Shown piece by piece: positions 6,973 to 14,159 of a DNA stretch of 31,862 nucleotides. Positions within the stretch are counted from its first letter, which is position 1. Each line of letters opens with the position of its first letter. The notes below the pieces were generated by a model. That model made no database searches and was not told the DNA's origin. It saw only the letters and a program-made list of their open reading frames with translations. This stretch comes from an uncultured Gemmiger sp. (GTDB lineage Bacteria; Bacillota; Clostridia; Oscillospirales; Ruminococcaceae): contig CAUEKL010000003.1 in the NCBI GenBank assembly GCA_959018215.1, positions 1-31,862 on the forward strand, written 5' to 3'. The translations under genes and the position numbers were made by a program.

Positions 6973-8434
6973 CGACGACGCCCTGCTGCGGGCGGCGCTG
7001 CGCACCATGGTGGACTGGGAAGCCCTGGGCTACACCCTGGTGGGGGACTGCACCAACGGGCTGCAGGCCCTGGACCTGATGCAGCGCCGGCGGGTGGACC
7101 TGCTCATCACCGACATGAAGATGCCCCTGCTGGACGGCCTGGGCCTGATCCGCCGCCTGCGGGAAGGCTCCCTGCTGCCGGTGACCCTGGTGCTCTCCGG
7201 CTATGACGAGTACGAACTGGTGCGGGAAGCCTTCCGCCTGGGCGCCCACGACTACCTGCTCAAGGGCAATCTGGACACCCCCGGCCTGACCCGCACCCTC
7301 ACCGACCTGCGCAAGGGGGTCTTCGGGGGCGGCACGGCGGGGGCTCCCGCCGCCCCCGGCCCCGCCCTGGCCCCGGGCAGCTACGGGGTGGCCGTCTTTG
7401 CGGCGGACGACCTGGCCGGGGTGAGCGCCCGGTTCGGCGGCGACCTGAAGACCCGGCTGGACAAGCCCATGCTGGAGCTGGTGCGCCAGATCCCCCGGGT
7501 GGCGGGCCGGGCCACCGTGCGGGCCGCCGGGCCGGGGCAGTATGAGCTGCTGTGGCAGGTGGGGGACAAGGCCCGCTACCACAACACCATGCTGTCGGTG
7601 GTGCGGCAGATCCAGGCGGTGTGGCGGGACATGATGAACCTGAGCGTCTCTGCCGCCGTCAGCGGGATGGTGAGCGAGACCGCCGTCCCCGACGCCTGTG
7701 TCCGCTGCGGGGAGCTGCTGCAGCTGGCCGTGCTGGAAGGGCCGGGCACCGTCTGCACCGAGGCCGGGTACGGCGCCCTGGCCGGGGAGGTGCAGCGCAG
7801 CGGGGCGATCTGCACCCCCCTGGTGGAAGCCCTGGGCGCCGGGTCGGAGGAAGACTATGCCGCCGCCAAGGCCGGGTTCTTCCGCGCCCTGGAACAGCGG
7901 GAAGGGGAGGACCACACCCGGCTGATCCTGGCCCTGCTGGCCCGGATGGCGGCCATGCAGCGGCGGTGCGGCCTGTCCACCCAGGGGCTGTCCGGCTGCC
8001 GGGCCGGGCTGGAAGCCCTGCCCACGCCGGGGGAGCGGGGCATCTGGCTGCGCAGCCTGCTGCGGCGGGAGCGGGACCGGCTGACCCGCCGCCCTGCCGC
8101 CGACAGCGCCGACCCCATCCAGCGGGCCTGCCAGTACCTGGAGGACCACTTCACCGACCACGACCTGACCCTCGGGACGGTGGCCGACCAGGTGGGGCTG
8201 AGCGAAAAATATTTCAGCACCCAGTTCACCAAGCGGTGCGGCTGCACCTTCATCAGCTACCTCAACGGGCTGCGGCTGCGCTACGCCCAGGACCTGCTGC
8301 GCACCACCGACCTGAAAATTTATCAGGTCAGCGACCGGGCCGGGTACAACAGCATTGAACACTTTACCCATGTTTTCAAGAAAAATTTGGACATATCCCC
8401 CAAAGATTACCGGGCACAGGGCCAAAACTCCTGA
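6950..8434 (+). CDS. YesN-type response regulator (receiver plus AraC DNA-binding domain)
   Basis: A 494-residue regulator. The receiver domain (1-120) has IADDDALLR, the phosphoacceptor Asp55 in LLITDMKMP, and a lysine in YLLKGN. A long middle region (about 125-390) of YesN type has no recognised catalytic motif. The C-terminal AraC domain (about 395-490) has two helix-turn-helices, LTLGTVADQVGLSEKYFSTQFTK and IYQVSDRAGYNSIEHFTHVFKK, and ends in SPKDYRAQ. The start is the ATG at 6950 after AAAGGAGG, inside the kinase 3' end, so translation is probably coupled. It most likely activates the ABC genes that begin 125 bp downstream. Confidence 0.95.
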   Translation: MIRTLIADDDALLRAALRTMVDWEALGYTLVGDCTNGLQALDLMQRRRVDLLITDMKMPLLDGLGLIRRLREGSLLPVTLVLSGYDEYELVREAFRLGAHDYLLKGNLDTPGLTRTLTDLRKGVFGGGTAGAPAAPGPALAPGSYGVAVFAADDLAGVSARFGGDLKTRLDKPMLELVRQIPRVAGRATVRAAGPGQYELLWQVGDKARYHNTMLSVVRQIQAVWRDMMNLSVSAAVSGMVSETAVPDACVRCGELLQLAVLEGPGTVCTEAGYGALAGEVQRSGAICTPLVEALGAGSEEDYAAAKAGFFRALEQREGEDHTRLILALLARMAAMQRRCGLSTQGLSGCRAGLEALPTPGERGIWLRSLLRRERDRLTRRPAADSADPIQRACQYLEDHFTDHDLTLGTVADQVGLSEKYFSTQFTKRCGCTFISYLNGLRLRYAQDLLRTTDLKIYQVSDRAGYNSIEHFTHVFKKNLDISPKDYRAQGQNS

Positions 8435-8488
8435 CGAATTCGCAAGAAGTCAAACGGGTTTTCATGGAATGGGCGCTGCCTCCCCCTG

Positions 8489-8494
8489 TATAAT
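8489..8494 (+). promoter_or_regulatory. -10 element of the importer operon, without a -35
   Basis: A perfect TATAAT lies 64 bp before the binding-protein start. The hexamer 17 bp upstream (GGAATG) is nothing like TTGACA. A strong -10 without a -35 is the pattern expected for a promoter that needs an activator, here most simply the AraC-type regulator encoded just upstream. Confidence 0.55.
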
Positions 8495-8558
8495 AGGAAC
8501 AACGAAACGGGCCTGCGGAAGGAGCGGCCCGACCAGAACAGGAATGGAGGAACACAGA

Positions 8559-9914
8559 ATGAGAAGAAAAGCGATCGGCGCCCTGCTGGCTGCAGCCATG
8601 ATGACGGTTTCCCTGGCCGCCTGCGGCGGCAGCGGCAGCAGCACGGCTCCCGCCGCCGGCACCAATGAGTCGGCGGATACCACCCAGGCCGCCGCCAATG
8701 AGGACCTGAGCGGCGAGCTGGTCTTTGCCATCTGGGACAACAACCTGATGGAATACATCGACCAGAACGACATGGTGGGCAAGTTCCAGGAACACTACCC
8801 CAACGCCGAGATCGAGGTGGAAAAGATCAAGGACGACAGCGAATACTGGAACGCCATGAAGATGCGGGCTTCCGCCAACCAGCTGCCCGACGTCATGTTC
8901 AACAAGCCCTTCACCCTGTCCCGGTTCCAGGATTATCTGCTGGACCTGTCCGACCTGGAAGCCGCCAAGAACAACACCCTGGCCGCCGGTTACGCCCTGG
9001 ACGGCAAGATCCTGGGCATCCCCATGACCGCCGGATATGAGTACGTCTACTACTGGAAGGATATGTTCCAGGAGGCGGGCGTGGAAGTGCCCACCACCTG
9101 GGAGGAGCTCAAGACTGTCTCCAAGACGCTGCAGGACTACTACGGCGCCAAGGACCCCGACTTCATGGCCATCGCCCTGGGCGCCAAGGATGAATGGCCC
9201 GACTATCCCTACATGGAATTCATGCCCGCCCTGGTGAACGGCAACGGCCAGAACTGGAACGACATGGCCAAGACCGACACCCCCTTCGCCGAAGGCAGCG
9301 ACATCAACATCGCCTACCACCGGGTGTACGACCTGTTCACCTCCGGCGTGTTCGGCAAGGACCCCCTGGGCCTGGGCAACGACCAGGCGACCACCCTCTT
9401 CGCCCAGAAGAAGGCCGCCATCATCGCCCTGGGTGACTGGGGCCTGCAGAACATCCAGGCCGGCGCCGAAAGCACCGACCAGCTGGGCACCTTCTACCTG
9501 CCCGTGCGGGAAACCGCCGACCAACCCTTCCGCTATGTGGTCCAGGGCGACAGCTTCATGGGCGTGACCACCCACAGCAAGAACCCCGAACTGGCCAAGG
9601 CTTTTGTGGAATGGTTCTACAGCGAGGAATGGTACCCCGGCTACATCGCCTACGTTTCCAGCGCCTCCTCCATGGCCAACTTCCCCAAGGAGAAGGACCC
9701 CGTGCTGGCCGAGGCCGATGCCCTGCAGCCTGACGCCGAGATGGTGATGTACGACGGCGGCGGCGACGACTTCACCGCACTGCAGAACGAGACCACCTTC
9801 GACTACAAGAAGCTGGGCGCGCAGATGTTCACCGACGGCTTTGATCTGGACAGCACGCTGGCCGATCTGGACGCCAAGTGGACCGCGGCCCGCGCCAAGC
9901 TGGGCATCCAGTAA
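8559..9914 (+). CDS. Sugar ABC transporter substrate-binding lipoprotein (CUT1)
   Basis: A 451-residue extracellular lipoprotein. The signal peptide begins MRRKAIGALLAAAMM and ends in the lipobox LAAC with Cys22, followed by a Gly/Ser-rich linker. The mature part is an extracellular binding protein of family 1: ELVFAIWDNN at the first strand, EVPTTWEELKTVSKTL, and FVEWFYSEEWYPGYIAY near the C-terminus. GGAGG precedes the ATG at 8559. It captures an oligosaccharide for the two permeases downstream. The upstream YesM/YesN genes and downstream glycosidases suggest a plant-derived glycan, but the ligand cannot be read from sequence. Confidence 0.93.
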   Translation: MRRKAIGALLAAAMMTVSLAACGGSGSSTAPAAGTNESADTTQAAANEDLSGELVFAIWDNNLMEYIDQNDMVGKFQEHYPNAEIEVEKIKDDSEYWNAMKMRASANQLPDVMFNKPFTLSRFQDYLLDLSDLEAAKNNTLAAGYALDGKILGIPMTAGYEYVYYWKDMFQEAGVEVPTTWEELKTVSKTLQDYYGAKDPDFMAIALGAKDEWPDYPYMEFMPALVNGNGQNWNDMAKTDTPFAEGSDINIAYHRVYDLFTSGVFGKDPLGLGNDQATTLFAQKKAAIIALGDWGLQNIQAGAESTDQLGTFYLPVRETADQPFRYVVQGDSFMGVTTHSKNPELAKAFVEWFYSEEWYPGYIAYVSSASSMANFPKEKDPVLAEADALQPDAEMVMYDGGGDDFTALQNETTFDYKKLGAQMFTDGFDLDSTLADLDAKWTAARAKLGIQ

Positions 9915-9930
9915 TCTGTACGGAACACCC

Positions 9931-9975
9931 GCGGGGACCGCTTGCTATACAGGGCGGCCCCCGCTTCTTTTGTCT
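9931..9975 (+). terminator. Intra-operon hairpin (attenuator) between binding protein and permeases
   Basis: GCGGGGACCGC (9931-9941) pairs with GCGGCCCCCGC (9954-9964) with one mismatch and is followed by TTCTTTTGTCT. It resembles a leaky terminator or an mRNA-stabilising stem-loop that would keep binding-protein mRNA more abundant than permease mRNA. Confidence 0.6.
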
Positions 9976-9989
9976 GGGGGTATTACCGA

Positions 9990-10883
9990 ATGAAAACCTT
10001 GAAACAACAGCGCCAGCTGTTCATTGCGGTGTGCATGATCCTGCCCACCCTGCTGCTGGTCGGCTTCGTCATGGTGCCGGCGCTGGACCTGATCCGCATG
10101 AGCTTTACCGACTGGGACGGCCTTTCGCCCACCAGCAACTTCATCAAGCTGGACAACTACATCAGCATGTTCCACAACCCGGACCTGTGGCAGTCCCTGG
10201 GCAACAACGCCGTCTACTTCTTTGCCCACCTCCTCATGATCCCGGTGGAACTGGCCTTCGCGGTGCTGCTCAACTCCAAGCTGCGGGCAGCCGGTTTCTA
10301 CAAGACCATGGTCTTTCTGCCCTACATCATCAACGGCGTGGCCATCGCCTACGCCTTCTCCTACTTCTTCTCCCCGGTCAACGGCGCCTTTGACGGCATC
10401 CTCAAGGCCCTGCACCTGGGCATGCTCAGCCGCAGCTGGCTGTCCGACCCCACCATCGTCAACTTCGTGCTGGCCTTCGTCTCCCTGTGGCGGTACTCCG
10501 GCTATCATGTGATCCTCTTCCTGGCGGCGCTGCAGTCGGTGTCCCAGGATATCCAGGAGGCCGCCGTCATCGACGGCGCCAACACCTGGCAGATGTTCCG
10601 GTATATCCAGATCCCCTCCATCATGCTCATGGTGGACTTCGTGCTGTTCGACAACATCCGCGGCGCCTTGCAGGTCTTCGACATTCCCTTCGTCATGACC
10701 GCCGGCGGCCCGGGCTACGCGTCCAGCACCTTCACCCTGTACACCATCAACACCGCCTTCGAGTTCTCCAACTTCGGGCTGGCTTCCACCATGGCCGTGG
10801 CCATCATGGTCATGATCGTGGTGATCTACCTGATCCAGAACAAGATCATCCACGGACTGATTCTGAAGGAGGACAAGGACTGA
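9990..10883 (+). CDS. Sugar ABC transporter permease (MalF-like, CUT1)
   Basis: A 297-residue integral membrane protein with six predicted helices. It has the N-terminal pattern LPTLLLVGFVMVPALDLIRMSFTDWDG and the EAA loop IQEAAVIDGANTWQMFRYIQIPS that docks to the ATPase. The start is taken as the ATG at 9990 (MKTLKQQ); its ribosome site is only GGGGG, weaker than its neighbours'. It lies 75 bp after the binding-protein gene, across a hairpin, and 1 bp before the second permease. No ATPase gene is in the operon, so a shared MsmX/UgpC-type ATPase elsewhere is presumed. Confidence 0.93.
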   Translation: MKTLKQQRQLFIAVCMILPTLLLVGFVMVPALDLIRMSFTDWDGLSPTSNFIKLDNYISMFHNPDLWQSLGNNAVYFFAHLLMIPVELAFAVLLNSKLRAAGFYKTMVFLPYIINGVAIAYAFSYFFSPVNGAFDGILKALHLGMLSRSWLSDPTIVNFVLAFVSLWRYSGYHVILFLAALQSVSQDIQEAAVIDGANTWQMFRYIQIPSIMLMVDFVLFDNIRGALQVFDIPFVMTAGGPGYASSTFTLYTINTAFEFSNFGLASTMAVAIMVMIVVIYLIQNKIIHGLILKEDKD

Positions 10884-10884
10884 T

Positions 10885-11730
10885 ATGCTGCAATCCAGAA
10901 AGACCCGCGAGCTGCTGGCCCAGATCCTCAAGCAGCTCATCTGCATCGGGATGGTGCTCATCGTCATCACCCCCATCCTGCTGACCCTCTTCGCCTCCCT
11001 GAAAAACAAGGGGGACATGGTCAACACCTCCCCCCTGACCCTGCCCCTGGACCGCATCACCTTTGAAAACTATGCGGAGGTCTTCGGCAACAAGTACCTG
11101 CTCATCGGCTTCAAGAACACCCTCATCATCCTGGTGGTCAGCATCATCTTCAACGTGCTGCTGGGCACCGTCACCGCCTTCATCATCGAGCGGTTCCAGT
11201 TCCGGGGCAAAAAGATCATCGTCAGCATGTTCTTCATCGGCATGCTGGTGCCCACCTTCGTCACCGAGATCGCCCGCTTCAAGATCATCAACGGGCTGGG
11301 GTTGTACAACACCCTGGGGGCGCCCATCGTCATCTACATTGCCGCCGACCTGATGCAGCTGTACATCTACCGGCAGTTCATCTCCACCCTGCCCGTCTCC
11401 CTGGACGAAAGCGCCCTGCTGGACGGCTGCAGCTACTTCGGGCTGTTCGGGCGGATCATCTTCCCCCTGCTGTCCCCCGCCACCGCCACCGTGGTCATCA
11501 TCAAGGCCATCACCATCATCAACGACATGTACATCCCCTACCTGTACATGCCCAAGAACAAGCTGCGCACCCTGACCACCTTCCTCATGGACTATGCCAA
11601 CGCCCAGCAGGGCTCCTGGCAGAGCCTGGCCGCGGGCATCATCGTCATCATGCTGCCCACCATCATCATCTATGTGATCTTCCAGCGCCACATCCTGGCC
11701 GGTGTGGCCGCCGGCGCCGTGAAGGAATGA
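10885..11730 (+). CDS. Sugar ABC transporter permease (MalG-like, CUT1)
   Basis: A 281-residue membrane protein with six predicted helices. It has the MalG-type opening VITPILLTLFASLKNKGDM, and its EAA loop is the degenerate LDESALLDGCSYFGLFGRIIFPLL. AAGGAGG precedes the ATG, and the gene starts one base after the stop of the first permease. It completes the importer and is followed by a strong terminator, so the LytTR genes downstream form a separate unit. Confidence 0.93.
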   Translation: MLQSRKTRELLAQILKQLICIGMVLIVITPILLTLFASLKNKGDMVNTSPLTLPLDRITFENYAEVFGNKYLLIGFKNTLIILVVSIIFNVLLGTVTAFIIERFQFRGKKIIVSMFFIGMLVPTFVTEIARFKIINGLGLYNTLGAPIVIYIAADLMQLYIYRQFISTLPVSLDESALLDGCSYFGLFGRIIFPLLSPATATVVIIKAITIINDMYIPYLYMPKNKLRTLTTFLMDYANAQQGSWQSLAAGIIVIMLPTIIIYVIFQRHILAGVAAGAVKE

Positions 11731-11754
11731 TCCCATCCTCCGGCAACACAGTCT

Positions 11755-11789
11755 CCCCCGGACGGGCCCTGCCCCGTCCGGGGGTTTTT
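11755..11789 (+). terminator. Rho-independent terminator of the first importer operon
   Basis: A perfect 12-bp stem (CCCCCGGACGGG, 11755-11766, with 11773-11784) has a 6-nt loop and is followed by TTTTT. Confidence 0.95.
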
Positions 11790-11818
11790 GCATGGGGGAC
11801 AACCGGGCACAAAATGAT

Positions 11819-11848
11819 TTGCGGTTTTTCCGGTGTTGGATATATACT
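11819..11848 (+). promoter_or_regulatory. Candidate promoter for the LytTR/GHKL genes
   Basis: TTGCGG (-35, 11819-11824), an 18-bp spacer and TATACT (-10, 11843-11848) lie 62 bp before the regulator start. The A+T-rich TATATACTATATAC around the -10 stands out from the GC-rich surroundings. Confidence 0.5.
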
Positions 11849-11910
11849 ATATACAGAAAAATGCCGGCCGCAGGCAGCGGCCGCACTGCCAAGGGAAGGG
11901 AGGCGATGGG

Positions 11911-12618
11911 ATGATCCGGATCGCCATTGTGGAGGATGATCCCGCCTACAGGGACCAGCTGAACCGGTATATCCGGGAATATGAGGAGGAAAACGGCACC
12001 TCTTTCCGGGTGGACAACTATTCCGACGGCATGGAGATCACCGAATCCTACACCGCCGCGTTCGACATCATCTTCATGGACATCGAGATGCGGCACATGA
12101 ACGGGATGGAGGCCGCCCGGCGCATCCGCCGGTACGACAGGAACGTCATCATCATCTTCATCACCAATCTGGCCCAGTACTCCATCCAGGGCTATGAGGT
12201 GGAGGCCATGGACTATGTGCTCAAGCCCATCAACCGGTTTGCCTTTGTGCAGGAACTGCAGAAGGCGCTGAAAAAGATCGGGGAGCGCTCCGCCTTTTAC
12301 CTGCACATCCTCAAGGACGGCAACATGATCCGGCTGGATGTGTCCGGGGTCTATTACATCGAAAGCCAGGGCCACAATCTGGTGGTCCATTCCGACCAGG
12401 GGAACTACTCCAACCGGGACTCCCTGAAAAATATGGAGACCCGGCTGCAGGGCCAGCATTTCTCCCGCTGCAACAGCGGATTGCTGGTCAACCTGGCCTG
12501 GGTGGAGCGGGTGGAAAAGAACACGGTGACCGTGGCGGGGGAGACCCTGCCGGTGAGCCGCTCCCGCAAGATGGAATTCATGGAGGACCTGGCCGCCTAT
12601 GTGGGAGGGAAATGGTGA
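11911..12618 (+). CDS. LytTR-family response regulator (AgrA/LytR class)
   Basis: A 235-residue regulator. The receiver domain (1-120) has IVEDD, phosphoacceptor Asp57 in IIFMDIEM, and lysine in DYVLKPI. The LytTR DNA-binding domain (about 130-232) has MIRLDVSGVYYIES, FSRCNSGLLVNLAWVERV and LPVSRSRKMEFM. The start ATG at 11911 has GGGAGG upstream. The stop and the kinase start share one base. LytTR proteins bind two short direct repeats spaced 21-22 bp apart; exactly such a repeat lies at 14056-14088 ahead of the GH43 gene. The class is best known from quorum sensing, but no AgrB or AgrD-like gene is seen here. Confidence 0.94.
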   Translation: MIRIAIVEDDPAYRDQLNRYIREYEEENGTSFRVDNYSDGMEITESYTAAFDIIFMDIEMRHMNGMEAARRIRRYDRNVIIIFITNLAQYSIQGYEVEAMDYVLKPINRFAFVQELQKALKKIGERSAFYLHILKDGNMIRLDVSGVYYIESQGHNLVVHSDQGNYSNRDSLKNMETRLQGQHFSRCNSGLLVNLAWVERVEKNTVTVAGETLPVSRSRKMEFMEDLAAYVGGKW

Positions 12619-13928
12619 TGGAAATTCTGCCCGATATCCCCAAACTCTACACCGCCCTGGCGGAATGGCTGTGCTGCCTTTTGTTCATCCTGCGGCTGAA
12701 CCGCCGCTATTCCAAGCCGGTGACAGGGCTCATTGCGGGGGTCTTCCTGCCGGTGCTGTGCGGGGTCCAGCTCCTCATCGGCATGGCACCCACCAACCTG
12801 CTCTGGCTGCTGGGCATGGGGGTGGCCCTGGCCCTGATGTACGGGGTGCTCCTGCTGTGCTGCAACATCTCTCCCACTGAGGCAGGGTTCTACTGGGCTG
12901 CGGCCTTCATCTGCGCCGAGTTCATGGCCTCCCTGGAATGGCAGATCTACTGCAGCGTGATGGGGCTTTTCGGCGGGGCGTTGTGGCCGTCGGTGCTCAT
13001 GATGGCGGTGGTCTACGGGGGAATCTTCGCCCTCTATTACCAGCTGGAAGGCCGCAAGCTCCGGCGGTTCGCCCACCTGAAGGTCTCCCGCAAGGAGATG
13101 TGCTCGGTGGTGGCCATTGCGGTGGGGGCCTTCCTCATCAGCAACATCAGCTACGCCAGCACCGAGACCCCCTTCAGCGGGCGGCTCAGCGCCGAGATCT
13201 TCTACATCCGCACCCTGGTGGATTTTGCGGGGCTGGTCATGATCTACTCCCACCAGGACCATCTGCGGGAACTGCAGCTCTCCCGGGAGGTGGACGCCAT
13301 CCAGAAGATGCTCTCCCTGCAGTATGAGCAGTACAAACAGTCCAAGGAGAGCATCGAGCTCATCAACCGCAAATACCACGACCTGAAGCATCAGCTGAAC
13401 ATCATCCGGATGGAACCGGACTCCGCCCGGCGGGAACAATACCTGCAGGAGCTGGAATCCGGCATCCAGCAGTACGACAACCAGCAAAAGACCGGCAACG
13501 CGGTGCTGGACATCATCCTCACCGCCAAGCAGATGGTCTGCCGGCAGTGCGGCATTACCATGACGGTGGTGGCGGACGGCGCCCAGCTGAACTTCATGGA
13601 CACCATGGACATCTGCAGTATCTTCGGCAACGCCCTGGACAACGCCATCGAGAGCGTGTCCAAGCTGGCAGAGCCGGACAAGCGGCTCATCCGGGTGGCG
13701 GTGTACAAGAACAGCGGCTGCGTCATGGTGCGGGTGGAAAACTACTTTGAATCCCCCATCGAAAAGCGGGACGGGGAATACCTGACCACCAAGAAGGACC
13801 GCCAGGGCTACCACGGCTACGGCATCAAGAGCATCCGCTACACCGCCGAAAAGTACGGCGGGTCGGTGTCGGTCTTTTCGGAGGACAACTGGTTTTACAT
13901 CCGGGTGCTCATCCCGGTCAAAGAATGA
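12618..13928 (+). CDS. GHKL sensor histidine kinase (AgrC-like)
   Basis: A 436-residue membrane kinase. The N-terminal half (about 1-215) holds roughly six hydrophobic helices with no large extracellular domain. A coiled-coil linker (about 220-250) leads to the phosphoacceptor motif NRKYHDLKHQLN with His254. The GHKL ATPase has ICSIFGNALDNAIES (N box) and GYGIKSIRYTAEKYGG (G2), and ends IRVLIPVKE. An ATG at 12612 is only 3 nt from the GGAGG, while the ATG at 12618 has 9 nt and overlaps the regulator stop by one base, so the latter is preferred. It presumably phosphorylates the LytTR regulator. The signal is unknown; a small lipophilic or peptide ligand is typical of this topology. Confidence 0.92.
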   Translation: MEILPDIPKLYTALAEWLCCLLFILRLNRRYSKPVTGLIAGVFLPVLCGVQLLIGMAPTNLLWLLGMGVALALMYGVLLLCCNISPTEAGFYWAAAFICAEFMASLEWQIYCSVMGLFGGALWPSVLMMAVVYGGIFALYYQLEGRKLRRFAHLKVSRKEMCSVVAIAVGAFLISNISYASTETPFSGRLSAEIFYIRTLVDFAGLVMIYSHQDHLRELQLSREVDAIQKMLSLQYEQYKQSKESIELINRKYHDLKHQLNIIRMEPDSARREQYLQELESGIQQYDNQQKTGNAVLDIILTAKQMVCRQCGITMTVVADGAQLNFMDTMDICSIFGNALDNAIESVSKLAEPDKRLIRVAVYKNSGCVMVRVENYFESPIEKRDGEYLTTKKDRQGYHGYGIKSIRYTAEKYGGSVSVFSEDNWFYIRVLIPVKE

Positions 13929-13938
13929 ACCTTGCCGG

Positions 13939-13976
13939 GGGGCAGGGGATACGGCGGTATCCTCTGCCCCTTTTTT
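13939..13976 (+). terminator. Rho-independent terminator after the GHKL kinase
   Basis: A 14-bp stem with one G-U pair (13939-13952 with 13957-13970) and a 4-nt loop is followed by TTTTTT. It separates the two-component genes from GH43, so GH43 needs its own promoter. Confidence 0.93.
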
Positions 13977-14055
13977 ACGTGGGTTTTGCGCGGATTTGAC
14001 ACGGCAACCTGCCCAAAAGGCACCGGGGTGCTTTTGTGGGAAATGCGCAGAAAAA

Positions 14056-14088
14056 ACCGATTGTGCCGCCAGAATGACCGATTGTGCC
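14056..14088 (+). promoter_or_regulatory. Perfect direct repeat, likely LytTR operator
   Basis: ACCGATTGTGCC occurs at 14056-14067 and again, identical, at 14077-14088, a period of 21 bp (two helical turns). It lies 29 bp upstream of the TATACT listed next. LytTR regulators (AgrA, ComE, PlnC) bind paired 9-10 bp direct repeats with this spacing just upstream of weak -35 regions. The geometry and the adjacent LytTR gene support this reading. Confidence 0.75.
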
Positions 14089-14117
14089 AAAAGACGCCGC
14101 AACTCGGGAAAAAGATT

Positions 14118-14123
14118 TATACT
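14118..14123 (+). promoter_or_regulatory. -10 element of the GH43 gene
   Basis: TATACT has no recognisable -35 (GCCGCA at 16 bp spacing). Transcription would begin near 14130, which argues against the ATG at 14133 and for the GTG start at 14160. Confidence 0.5.
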
Positions 14124-14159
14124 GATTGCACGATGAAGTTCTGGAAAGGAAGAAGTTTG

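Noticed and set aside
11731..11910. Searched for an AgrD-like peptide or AgrB gene beside the LytTR/GHKL pair
   Set aside because: The gap holds only a terminator and promoter, and no short Cys-containing precursor with a ribosome site was seen.
14133..14159. ATG start for the GH43 gene 27 bp upstream of the GTG
   Set aside because: It has no ribosome site and would fall at the predicted transcription start, whereas the GTG has AAAGGAAG at good spacing.
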